The notes below the pieces were generated by a model. It saw only the letters and a program-made list of their open reading frames with translations, was not told the origin of the DNA and searched no databases. The translations under genes and the position numbers were made by a program. This document shows, piece after piece, positions 1 through 6,307 of a stretch of DNA of 7,122 nt (positions are counted from its first letter, which is position 1; each line of letters begins with the position of its first letter). This DNA comes from Acidobacteriota bacterium (lineage in GTDB: Bacteria; Acidobacteriota; UBA6911; RPQK01; JADFOI01): NCBI GenBank assembly GCA_030624355.1, contig JAUXKG010000125.1, forward strand, positions 1-7,122. The letters run 5' to 3'.

Positions 1-35
1 GTGAACGGGATGAGCACAGAATGAAGAAATCCGAT

Positions 36-218
36 CTAGGTGGTGTGGTTCTCAGACTCATTTTCCGTACTGTCTTCATGGCCGCTCTTCAGGGAGTTCT
101 TGAAGTTGCGGATTCCTTCACCTAGGCCCTTTCCCAATTGCGGAAGGCGACTGGCTCCGAAGATCACAATCACGATCAGCAGAATAATGACTAGTTCCGA
201 CATCCCAAGGCCGCCCAT
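36..218 (-). CDS. tatA: Sec-independent protein translocase subunit TatA (TatA/E family)
   Basis: This is a small inner-membrane subunit of the twin-arginine translocase, which exports folded proteins. TatA oligomers are thought to weaken or open the membrane at a TatC-substrate complex. The 60-residue product has a short N-terminal transmembrane helix (about residues 7-21, [14 protein letters not shown]). A hinge and amphipathic helix with the family signature [25 protein letters not shown] pattern follow (about 20-40), then a charged, disordered tail rich in Glu, Ser and Asn. The length is normal for TatA, perhaps slightly short. I chose the ATG at 218 because a GAGGTG ribosome binding site (225-230) lies six bases before it. 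A GTG at 227 would add three residues but sits inside that binding site. It lies downstream of selB on the same strand but has its own likely promoter. TatB and TatE are alternatives, but the short tail favours TatA. No tatC is in the window. Confidence 0.93.
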   Translation of the reverse strand: MGGLGMSELVIILLIVIVIFGASRLPQLGKGLGEGIRNFKNSLKSGHEDSTENESENHTT

Positions 219-272
219 AGTTTTCACCTCTTTATTTGTCGTTTCTGCAGAGCCCGAACTGCTTATAGAATC

Positions 273-302
273 ATCTTACGCTTTAGGCTTTCGGCCTGTC
301 AA
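273..302 (-). promoter_or_regulatory. Probable sigma70-type promoter of tatA
   Basis: On the minus strand a perfect TTGACA -35 box (297-302) is followed after 18 bases by TAAGAT (273-278), which matches four of six -10 positions. Transcription would start near 266, giving a leader of roughly 45-50 bases before the tatA ATG. A short inverted repeat, AGGC-CGAAA-GCCT, lies in the spacer. It is too weak to be a terminator for selB, so selB transcripts could also read into tatA. This is a prediction from box matching only. Confidence 0.5.
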
Positions 303-323
303 ACAGCGGGGTCAGTCAGCCCG

Positions 324-2246
324 TTAGAGAACCAGGCGGTGGTCATCGATTCTTTGGGTGATTCTGCGTCGGTCCAGGAACTCCAGAAGAGGGATAGCGT
401 ACTTGCGGGTGATCTGAAAGAGATCCTTGAACTGAGCTACGCTGAACTTTTGGCCACTGGGAAAGGATTGCTGCAGTCGCGATTTGAGATATTGAATCTG
501 ATCAGGTGACAGGACGATGTTCTTGCTCACACGAACCAGCTCTCCACTATCGAGCAAAAAGTAGAAAACATTCCGGACCTGTTCGGGATCATACGGAAGT
601 TGTTGAGTCAGCTCCTCGAGCCTTGGCACCCGCAGAACTCTCTCTCCGAACAGCTCCAACAATTGTTTCTTGAGTCTTTCCTGCTCTCCAGTTAACGCCG
701 CTTTCTGCCCATGAAGGGCAACACTCTTACTCTCCAGGTTGATCTGTTTTTCCCTTTCCAGCAGCTCAAGCACGAATTGAAAATATGAATTGGTAGCCTT
801 GCTCAGGAATCTCTCCTTGAGTTCCTCTCTAGGCAATCCGATAGCTAAAGGGTGACCGGCGTGGAAATCGGTTAGAAACTCAATCATCCTCTTCTTCAGC
901 TCATCAAGACTCGCTTGGGAAACGACCAGCACCGGGTTCTGGGGAACCAGTACGAGTGAGGGGAGACTCCTTAAGAGGGACATGATGTATTTTTCCACGA
1001 AGCCAGTCCGCGCCACTAGCTGAGGGAGATCGGTTCCTGAGGAGCCATCTGACTGGACAAGGTATTCAAGCAGCGCTCCGTCTATTTTTGGATCATCTCT
1101 CTCCCACATTGCCCATAGCTGTTTCAGACCTGGCAAAACCTGCTCCAAGTCTCTTTTTCGATGTTTTTCTGGATGAGCATCCAAGACCACTCCTCCTCCG
1201 ATGGTAGTCATGGGCGAATAGCGCCTGATAACAAAAGGGTCCTTGGGGCGGCAGACCGTCAGGCTGTCGAGTCGTATTTGAGCGAGTTTTGAATCGCCGG
1301 GTTCAAGTGAGCTCCCCTCGAGTAGATAGAGCCGGCCAATGAGTTCGGAACTCCCGTGGTGAAATCGGATCGAGCTGTGTTGCTTCAAAGCTCGGGGAGA
1401 GTCGGGCAGCAGATGAACGATGGCATCGACCATGAAGGAGGGAATCATCATGTCCGCGTAGGAAATAACCATTCCTCTATCCAGCTCCTCCTTTTGCAGT
1501 CCAACCAGATTCAGTGCCGTCCGTTGTCCGGCCGAGGCGACTTCGGCCTTCCGGTTGAAGATCTCAACCCCTCGAACTCTGGCTGCTTTGGCGGAGGGAT
1601 AGAGGGTCACCAAGTCGCCTTTTTTAACCGATCCACTATTGAGAGTTCCGGTGACCACTGTGCCAAACCCTCGAATGGCAAAGACTCTGTCCACCGGTAA
1701 ACGAAATACCTGACGAGTTTCTCCGAATTCGACTGCTGTCTGTTCGATTTCCTGGATTTGCTGCAGCAGAGCTCCCTTTAAATCTTCAATCCCCTCCCCG
1801 GAGAGACTGTCTACAGCTACCACCGGAGCCTGTTCGAGTTGACTACCTCGAACCAGTTCTTGAACCTCCATTTCAGCCAGTGAAAGGAGATCTCTCTCAA
1901 CCAGGTTTTTCTTGGTTAAAGCAATGACGCCCCGCGAAATTCCCAGCAATTTGCAGATTTGAAAATGCTCTATGGTCTGGGGCATGACAGATTCATCGGC
2001 CGCAACCACTAGAAGAACGAGGTGGATTCCTCCGATCCCGGCCAACATATTCTTGACGAACTTTTCGTGTCCAGGGACGTCGATGAAGCCAACCTGATAG
2101 GCACCCAACTCCATGTGAGCGAAACCGATGTCAATACTGATTCCCCGACGTTGCTCCTCCTCAAACCTATCAGTGTCAATGCCGGTCAATGCTTTCAGCA
2201 GAGTCGTTTTTCCATGGTCGATGTGGCCGGCTGTTCCGATAATCAC
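324..2246 (-). CDS. selB: Selenocysteine-specific translation elongation factor SelB
   Basis: This EF-Tu-like GTPase delivers Sec-tRNA(Sec) to UGA codons that carry a SECIS hairpin. The 640-residue length is typical. The G domain starts at residue 1 with the P-loop GHIDHGKT (7-14). Switch I is [10 protein letters not shown] (33-42), G3 is DVPGH (56-60), and a G5-like SLSGEG follows (147-152). Beta-barrel domains follow, with [16 protein letters not shown] (187-202) and later [18 protein letters not shown]. The C-terminal part (about 380-640) is the winged-helix array that binds the SECIS RNA. It ends in [15 protein letters not shown], close to the family SRKYA-PLLE signature. The GTG start fits the family N-terminus [13 protein letters not shown], and an in-frame TAA lies four codons upstream. 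An oddity is that the G4 motif reads TKKN (111-114), where TKxD or NKxD is expected. It is transcribed divergently from ffh. Identity is certain. selA, selC and selD are not in the window. Confidence 0.98.
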   Translation of the reverse strand: MIIGTAGHIDHGKTTLLKALTGIDTDRFEEEQRRGISIDIGFAHMELGAYQVGFIDVPGHEKFVKNMLAGIGGIHLVLLVVAADESVMPQTIEHFQICKLLGISRGVIALTKKNLVERDLLSLAEMEVQELVRGSQLEQAPVVAVDSLSGEGIEDLKGALLQQIQEIEQTAVEFGETRQVFRLPVDRVFAIRGFGTVVTGTLNSGSVKKGDLVTLYPSAKAARVRGVEIFNRKAEVASAGQRTALNLVGLQKEELDRGMVISYADMMIPSFMVDAIVHLLPDSPRALKQHSSIRFHHGSSELIGRLYLLEGSSLEPGDSKLAQIRLDSLTVCRPKDPFVIRRYSPMTTIGGGVVLDAHPEKHRKRDLEQVLPGLKQLWAMWERDDPKIDGALLEYLVQSDGSSGTDLPQLVARTGFVEKYIMSLLRSLPSLVLVPQNPVLVVSQASLDELKKRMIEFLTDFHAGHPLAIGLPREELKERFLSKATNSYFQFVLELLEREKQINLESKSVALHGQKAALTGEQERLKKQLLELFGERVLRVPRLEELTQQLPYDPEQVRNVFYFLLDSGELVRVSKNIVLSPDQIQYLKSRLQQSFPSGQKFSVAQFKDLFQITRKYAIPLLEFLDRRRITQRIDDHRLVL

Positions 2247-2252
2247 GCCCTC

Positions 2253-2281
2253 ATTTTAGCGTGCCCACCCGGTCTGGCCAA
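2253..2281 (-). promoter_or_regulatory. Probable selB promoter, placed for a leaderless transcript
   Basis: On the minus strand TTGGCC (2276-2281, four of six -35 positions) is followed after 17 bases by TAAAAT (2253-2258, five of six -10 positions). The -10 box ends six bases before the selB GTG (2244-2246). Transcription would therefore begin at or next to the first base of the start codon. No properly spaced Shine-Dalgarno sequence is present; GAGG abuts the start with only two bases between. This arrangement is typical of leaderless genes. It is a prediction from sequence only. Confidence 0.42.
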
Positions 2282-2312
2282 CGTCGGAGTCTTCAGTTCC
2301 TGAGCCAATTCG

Positions 2313-2341
2313 GTGAAATGCGATACAGGACAGGATAAAAT
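2313..2341 (+). promoter_or_regulatory. Probable ffh promoter
   Basis: GTGAAA (2313-2318, four of six -35 positions) is separated by 17 bases from TAAAAT (2336-2341, five of six -10 positions). Transcription would begin near 2348 and leave a leader of about 19 bases before the ATG at 2367. It stands back to back with the selB promoter, with about 31 bases between the two -35 boxes. An AGGA at 2332-2335 could instead be a ribosome binding site for an ATG at 2343, and the two readings exclude each other. Confidence 0.4.
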
Positions 2342-2366
2342 GATGTTTTTCTTCCGGTCGGAAAAT

Positions 2367-3701
2367 ATGTTGGGAAACTTGTCAGCCAGGTTGCAGGAAA
2401 CCCTCAGAAACCTGAAGGGTCAAGGACACATCTCGGTGCGTCATGTCGAAGAATCCGTACGGGAGATTCGTCTGGCCCTCTTGGAAGCGGACGTTCATTT
2501 CAAGGTTGTCAAGGAGTTTATCCCCCGAGTCCAGGCTAAGGCTACTGGACAGGAAGTGCTCCAAAGCCTCACACCCGGCCAGCAGATCATCAAGATTGTC
2601 CGCGATGAATTGACAGAGCTACTGGGAGGCGGGGCCGCCGATTTGTGTTTTTCCAAGATCCCTCCCAGTGTGTTTCTGATGGTGGGCCTTCAGGGAAGTG
2701 GGAAGACGACCACTACCGGTAAGCTTGCCCGATGGTTGACTAAAAATGGACGGCGGCCATTGATGGTGTCAACTGACGTCTACCGACCGGCCGCCATTGA
2801 ACAGCTCTCGGTGATAGGAAGTGAGATCGACGTTCCCGTTTGCCGGGATCGGCAGCTGACGGATCCCTTGGCTCTGGCCGAGAAGGCTCTTCGACAAGCG
2901 CGCAATATGGGTTTTGATGTGCTCCTGGTGGATACTGCCGGAAGGCTTCACATTGACGAAGAACTTATGGCGGAACTGGAGCAGATTCAAAGAGTGACTC
3001 AGCCTGTTGAAACTCTGTTGATCGCAGATGCTATGACTGGTCAGGATGCAGTGAACTCAGCGCAGGACTTCGATCGGAGATTGGGTCTGACGGGGGTGGT
3101 CCTGACCAAGATGGATGGGGATGCCAGGGGGGGTGCAGCACTTTCCGTCAAGGCAGTCACGGGTCGACCCATCAAGTTCATTGGGGTTGGTGAGAAATAC
3201 GACGCTTTGGAGATGTTTCATCCCGACCGTATGGCGAGCCGCATTCTGGGTATGGGCGATGTTTTGAGCCTCATCGAGAAGGCCGAAGAGGTGACGGACC
3301 AGGAAGCGGCTGTTCAGGCGCTTGAAAAGATTCGTCGGGACAAGTTCACTTTGGAAGACTTTCGTCAGCAGATCAGGCAGATTCGAAAACTCGGTCCCAT
3401 GGAGCAGATCCTGAAAATGCTTCCACAGGCAGGCCCCTTCAAGGGACTCGGCGATATTCATGTGGATGAGGAGCAATTGACCCACGTCGAGGCAATTATC
3501 AGTTCCATGACCGTGCAGGAGCGGGCCCACTACAAAATTATCAACGGATCGCGGCGCAAGAGAATTGCGAGGGGGAGTGGAAGACCAGTTTCGGAGGTCA
3601 ATCGCCTTATGAAACAATATATGCAGATGAGGAAAATGATGAAAAAGGCTAGTAAAGGCTTTTTGGGCAAAGGGTTATCCAAGTTGAACTTCCCGTTTTA
3701 G
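2367..3701 (+). CDS. ffh: Signal recognition particle protein Ffh (SRP54 homologue)
   Basis: This GTPase of the signal recognition particle binds 4.5S/6S SRP RNA and hydrophobic signal sequences, then docks ribosomes on FtsY for co-translational insertion. The 444 residues show the full N-G-M layout. The helical N domain is about 1-95. The G domain has P-loop GLQGSGKT (107-114), DVYRPAA (137-143), DTAGR (189-193), TKMDG (247-251) and GVGEK (273-277). The M domain, from about 325, carries the RNA-binding helix-turn-helix [11 protein letters not shown] (395-405) and a Met-rich stretch (415-427). I chose the ATG at 2367 because [16 protein letters not shown] matches the family N-terminus. Starts at 2340 or 2343 behind an AGGA would add eight or nine residues (for example MFFFRSEN). 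It heads a gene run on the plus strand and is read away from selB. Nothing in the core motifs is missing. Confidence 0.98.
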   Translation: MLGNLSARLQETLRNLKGQGHISVRHVEESVREIRLALLEADVHFKVVKEFIPRVQAKATGQEVLQSLTPGQQIIKIVRDELTELLGGGAADLCFSKIPPSVFLMVGLQGSGKTTTTGKLARWLTKNGRRPLMVSTDVYRPAAIEQLSVIGSEIDVPVCRDRQLTDPLALAEKALRQARNMGFDVLLVDTAGRLHIDEELMAELEQIQRVTQPVETLLIADAMTGQDAVNSAQDFDRRLGLTGVVLTKMDGDARGGAALSVKAVTGRPIKFIGVGEKYDALEMFHPDRMASRILGMGDVLSLIEKAEEVTDQEAAVQALEKIRRDKFTLEDFRQQIRQIRKLGPMEQILKMLPQAGPFKGLGDIHVDEEQLTHVEAIISSMTVQERAHYKIINGSRRKRIARGSGRPVSEVNRLMKQYMQMRKMMKKASKGFLGKGLSKLNFPF

Positions 3702-3709
3702 ATACGGTT

Positions 3710-3718
3710 TGATAGAAT
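3710..3718 (+). promoter_or_regulatory. Possible extended -10 promoter for rpsP
   Basis: Just after the ffh stop lies TGA followed by TAGAAT (3713-3718): an extended -10 TGn element directly before a five-of-six -10 box. The -35 position 17 bases upstream (TTCCCG, 3690-3695) is poor, as is common with extended -10 promoters. It would start transcription near 3725, about 30 bases before the rpsP start. It could add ribosomal-protein expression to readthrough from ffh. Confidence 0.33.
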
Positions 3719-3754
3719 GCAACTGGTGTAATTGCAGTTTGGAAGGAGTGACCG

Positions 3755-3997
3755 TTGCTGAGAATTCGTTTAAGTCGTCACGGAGCAAAGAAAGATCCTC
3801 ACTACCGTCTGGTCGTCTCGGAAAGAAGCAGTCCCAGAGATGGGCGCTTTCTGGAGATCGTAGGCCACTACAATCCGGCTCTCAAGCCGGTACGACTGGA
3901 CCTGAAGTTGGACCGTATTGATTATTGGATCGAGAAGGGTGCTCAACCCTCGGAGACTGTTAGAGCCCTGATCAAAAAGGTCAAACAAGCCACATGA
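3755..3997 (+). CDS. rpsP: 30S ribosomal protein S16
   Basis: S16 is a small, early-binding protein of the 30S subunit body that contacts 16S rRNA. The 80 residues carry the family pattern from the start: LRIRLSRHGAKKDPHYRLVV, then SSPRDGRFLEIVGHYNP, and the C-terminal block DRIDYWIEKGAQPSETVRALIKK. The length is typical of a short bacterial S16. The start is TTG, supported by a strong GGAAGGAG binding site (3741-3748) six bases upstream and by the conserved N-terminus; no ATG could replace it. It follows ffh by about 50 bases and precedes khpA by about 110. The gap after it (3998-4108) holds no gene. I see only a small CCGG-TTCAG-CCGG inverted repeat there, without a T-run. Identity is certain. 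Confidence 0.97.
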   Translation: MLRIRLSRHGAKKDPHYRLVVSERSSPRDGRFLEIVGHYNPALKPVRLDLKLDRIDYWIEKGAQPSETVRALIKKVKQAT

Positions 3998-4108
3998 CAT
4001 TTCCGCACGTCGTTTCCTGTTCATCTTTGGCCGGTTCAGCCGGTTTCTGCGCACGACACACGATCGACACGGGTTGGAGCGTTAGAGTTCATTGTCACAG
4101 GAGGAAAC

Positions 4109-4339
4109 ATGAAAGAGCTTATCGAGATGATCGCGAAGGCACTGGTGGACAGTCCGGACGAGGTCAAGGTGACAGAGGTGGAGGGTGAACAGACAGTAGT
4201 TCTTGAGTTGCGGGTGGCTCAGTCTGATCTTGGCAAAGTAATTGGAAAGCAAGGGCGAACGGCCCGGTCCATCCGAACTCTGTTGGGAGCCGCTGGGATG
4301 AAGGTTCGGAAGCGGTTTGTGTTAGAAATTCTGGAATAG
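4109..4339 (+). CDS. khpA: KH-domain RNA-binding protein KhpA (YlqC family)
   Basis: This is a single type II KH domain protein. KhpA-family proteins bind many RNAs, often as a partner of KhpB/Jag, and affect cell division and elongation in Firmicutes; the role outside that group is less clear. The 76 residues open with [19 protein letters not shown], followed by the KH core with [16 protein letters not shown]. The RNA-gripping GxxG loop is G46-K-Q-G49. The length is normal. The ATG follows an AGGAGG site (4099-4104) with a four-base gap, the best ribosome binding site in the window. Its place between rpsP and rimM is the classic location of this gene in many phyla, which supports a link to ribosome or RNA metabolism. 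The next gene, rimM, begins one base after the TAG stop. Confidence 0.95.
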   Translation: MKELIEMIAKALVDSPDEVKVTEVEGEQTVVLELRVAQSDLGKVIGKQGRTARSIRTLLGAAGMKVRKRFVLEILE

Positions 4340-4340
4340 C

Positions 4341-4853
4341 TTGAGTTTTGTCACTATTGCTAGAATCGTCAAACCTCGGGGACTTCGAGGCGAAGTGGCG
4401 GCCGAGCTCTTAACTCATTTTCCCGATAGGTTTTCCACTGTCAGACAGGTCCGAATTCTCCAAACAAGTCACACTTGCAGTGAGGAGGTAGAGCGGCACT
4501 GGTTTCATGGTGGTCGGGTTATCTTGAAATTCCGTGGTCGTGATTGTCCGGAAGATGTGAAGGAATTGGTAGGTGGTGATGTTCAAATTCCGGAGAATGA
4601 GCGTTACTCACCTCCCCAGGATTTTTATTACCATTCAGATTTGGTTGATTGTCAAATCATAGAGAACGGAGCATTGTTGGGAACAGTGACGGACGTATTT
4701 GAAACAGGACCTGCGGGTGCCAATCTGGTAGTCAAGACAGGTGAAGGACAGGAATTCATGATACCAATGGTCCGACAACTTGTCCTGGCCGTCAATATCG
4801 AGAAGAAGCGAATCGAAGTCAAGCTTCCAGTTGGGCTGACAACCGATCTTTAA
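4341..4853 (+). CDS. rimM: Ribosome maturation factor RimM
   Basis: This 30S assembly factor binds S19 and helps maturation of the 16S rRNA 3' domain (the 30S head). The 170 residues have the N-terminal RimM beta-barrel with IARIVKPRGLRGEV (6-19), in which Pro-Arg replaces the more usual GxxHG spacing. The C-terminal PRC-barrel begins at FYYHSDLVDC (95-104), continues with GTVTDVFETGPAGANLVV, and ends at the KLPVGL motif (161-166) typical of the family. The start is TTG, one base after the khpA stop, with only a weak GGA (4333-4335) upstream, so translation is probably coupled to khpA by re-initiation. No better start is available and the conserved N-terminus begins within six residues. It is followed by trmD, as in many bacteria. 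Confidence 0.96.
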   Translation: MSFVTIARIVKPRGLRGEVAAELLTHFPDRFSTVRQVRILQTSHTCSEEVERHWFHGGRVILKFRGRDCPEDVKELVGGDVQIPENERYSPPQDFYYHSDLVDCQIIENGALLGTVTDVFETGPAGANLVVKTGEGQEFMIPMVRQLVLAVNIEKKRIEVKLPVGLTTDL

Positions 4854-4886
4854 CCTTTTAAGTCTGACTTGTTGACTCCTGAGTTT

Positions 4887-5627
4887 ATGTTGATTGATGT
4901 CGTTACGATTTTCCCACAACTATTTAGCCAGCTTTTTGACTTCGGAATCATCCGCCAGGCGCGTAAGAGGGGAGTGCTACAAACCCGGGTTACCGATCTG
5001 CGCCAATTTTCCACGGACAAGCGGGGAACTGTGGATGACAGGCCTTATGGCGGTGGAGATGGAATGGTGTTGAAGCCAGAACCGGTTTTTAAGGCTGTCG
5101 AGAGCTGTAGTCAGCCATCAAAATCGTCCACACACGTAGTTTTGATGTCTCCGCAGGGATCTCAGTTTGATCAAGACAAGGCCAAAGAGTTATCTTTAAA
5201 GGCTCATCTGGTTCTGATTTGTGGCCGCTACGAAGGGATCGATCAGCGGGTTGCAGATCATTTGGCGGATGAGGAAATTTCAGTGGGTGATTTCGTGCTC
5301 TCAGGCGGAGAATTTGCTGCTCTGATTATCGTTGATTCGGTAAGTCGTCTGATCCCGGGTGCAGTGAGCCAGGGGGGATCTGTTCTGGAGGAGTCTTTCA
5401 TGGAAGGGCTGCTGGATTATCCACACTATACCCGTCCAGAAGACTTCCAAGGGTGGAGGGTCCCCAGCGTTTTGCTTTCGGGTGACCATCGGAGGATTCA
5501 AAGTTGGCGAGAACAGGAAGCGCTAAGAAACACTAAACAGCGCAGACCTGATTTGCTGGAAAAGGACGAAGTAACTGATAATTCGGATAACGTTGAAGAA
5601 ATTCGGGATAGAAGAGGTGTCAGATGA
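4887..5627 (+). CDS. trmD: tRNA (guanine-N1)-methyltransferase TrmD
   Basis: TrmD methylates G37 of tRNAs that read CNN codons, using S-adenosylmethionine, and so prevents +1 frameshifting. It is a homodimer of the trefoil-knot SPOUT class and usually essential. The 246 residues show all the signatures: [11 protein letters not shown] (3-13), [11 protein letters not shown] (50-60), MSPQG (87-91), knot motifs GRYEGIDQR (113-121) and [13 protein letters not shown] (130-142), and [10 protein letters not shown] (175-184), whose Asp matches the catalytic Asp169 of Haemophilus TrmD. GDHRRI (199-204) lies in the C-terminal domain. I chose ATG 4887, which gives the family N-terminus [10 protein letters not shown]. 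Upstream TTG codons at 4869 and 4872 would add five or six residues, and neither start has a strong binding site. The stop overlaps the rplS start. The tail after about 225 is acidic, then basic, and variable. Confidence 0.97.
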   Translation: MLIDVVTIFPQLFSQLFDFGIIRQARKRGVLQTRVTDLRQFSTDKRGTVDDRPYGGGDGMVLKPEPVFKAVESCSQPSKSSTHVVLMSPQGSQFDQDKAKELSLKAHLVLICGRYEGIDQRVADHLADEEISVGDFVLSGGEFAALIIVDSVSRLIPGAVSQGGSVLEESFMEGLLDYPHYTRPEDFQGWRVPSVLLSGDHRRIQSWREQEALRNTKQRRPDLLEKDEVTDNSDNVEEIRDRRGVR

Positions 5628-5965
5628 ACATCATTGATCATGTTGAAAAACCGCACATGGATAAAGAGATTTCGGAGTTTACTCCAGGTGACACAGTCCG
5701 AGTCAATGTGAAGATCAGGGAAGGCGGTAAGTTCCGCATTCAGGCATTTGAGGGTGTGGTGATCGCGATCAGGGGAAAGGGTCTCAGTTCGATGTTCACC
5801 GTACGCAAGGTCTCATCCGGTTATGGAGTCGAACGCATTTTCCCCCTTTATTCGCCCATGATTGACAGCATTGAACGAGTCAAGAAGGGGAGAGTTCGCC
5901 GGGCTAAACTCTACTATCTGAGGGAGCGCAGGGGCAAAGCCGCCCGGATAAAGGAAATAAGATAG
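5624..5965 (+). CDS. rplS: 50S ribosomal protein L19
   Basis: L19 lies at the 30S-50S interface and contributes to intersubunit bridges. The 113 residues match the family throughout: [16 protein letters not shown] (19-34), [40 protein letters not shown], and the basic C-terminal block [20 protein letters not shown]. The length is typical. The ATG overlaps the trmD stop as ATGA, with a GAGG site (5614-5617) six bases upstream, so the two genes are translationally coupled. No terminator-like hairpin follows in the next 100 bases, so transcription probably continues into the membrane-protein and ThiE-like genes. In many bacteria rnhB comes next, but here it is absent. Confidence 0.98.
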   Translation: MNIIDHVEKPHMDKEISEFTPGDTVRVNVKIREGGKFRIQAFEGVVIAIRGKGLSSMFTVRKVSSGYGVERIFPLYSPMIDSIERVKKGRVRRAKLYYLRERRGKAARIKEIR

Positions 5966-6064
5966 GCAAGTAGATCGGATGAGAAGGGGTGTGGAGCCTG
6001 GTGATCTGGCTGCCCGGGCGTTGGTGTTCAGCTTGCTCGGATTCCCGTTGACCGACCCGGTCGG

Positions 6065-6307
6065 ATGTTAAATAAGCTCTTCTTCGTTATCTATGTTCTC
6101 TACTGTTTGGAGGTCGGAGTCTTTCTTATCGTGTTTCCCTGGATGCACCTGTGGGAGGAAAATTCTCTCCTCGGATACTACCCCTTTTTGAGGGTCGTGT
6201 TTCTTAACCATTTTTTTCGTGGAGCTGTCTCCGGCCTGGGTGTGGCCAATCTGATCCTGGGAGCTTGGGAAATTGCTCACTTTCAACGATATTTTAAGAA
6301 GGCGTAA
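6065..6307 (+). CDS. Small two-helix membrane protein of unknown function
   Basis: I do not recognise this protein. The 80-residue product has two probable membrane helices. The first is about residues 4-25, rich in Leu, Ile, Val and Phe and ending in FPW. The second is about 50-68 and contains GAVSGLGVANLILGAW with small-residue GxxxG-like spacing. Between them is an aromatic loop (about 26-48, with W, H, YY and HFF). The C-terminus is basic (FKKA), which suggests a cytoplasmic end. The only in-frame ATG is at 6065, since an in-frame TGA lies at 6002-6004 with no ATG, GTG or TTG in between. No Shine-Dalgarno sequence is visible. The start instead follows a small inverted repeat, CCGAC-CCG-GTCGG (6052-6064), and is overlapped by a 30-codon upstream reading frame. 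It overlaps the ThiE-like gene by 35 bases, which supports joint expression. The composition and coding overlap suggest a real gene, but this is not proven. Confidence 0.65.
   Translation: MLNKLFFVIYVLYCLEVGVFLIVFPWMHLWEENSLLGYYPFLRVVFLNHFFRGAVSGLGVANLILGAWEIAHFQRYFKKA

Noticed and set aside
3057..3617. Long open frame on the minus strand within ffh.
   Set aside because: It is antisense to the conserved G and M domains of Ffh, has no family motif, and is explained by codon bias of the real gene.
3718..3739. Two overlapping inverted repeats before rpsP (TGCAA/TTGCA and AACTG/CAGTT) that could form alternative hairpins.
   Set aside because: The stems are only five A/T-rich pairs. No T-run or known S16 autoregulatory structure is evident, so chance is likely.
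3998..4108. Gap between rpsP and khpA with a GCCGGTT repeat and a CCGG-TTCAG-CCGG hairpin.
   Set aside because: No T-run follows, so it is not a terminator, and no convincing promoter or reading frame was found.
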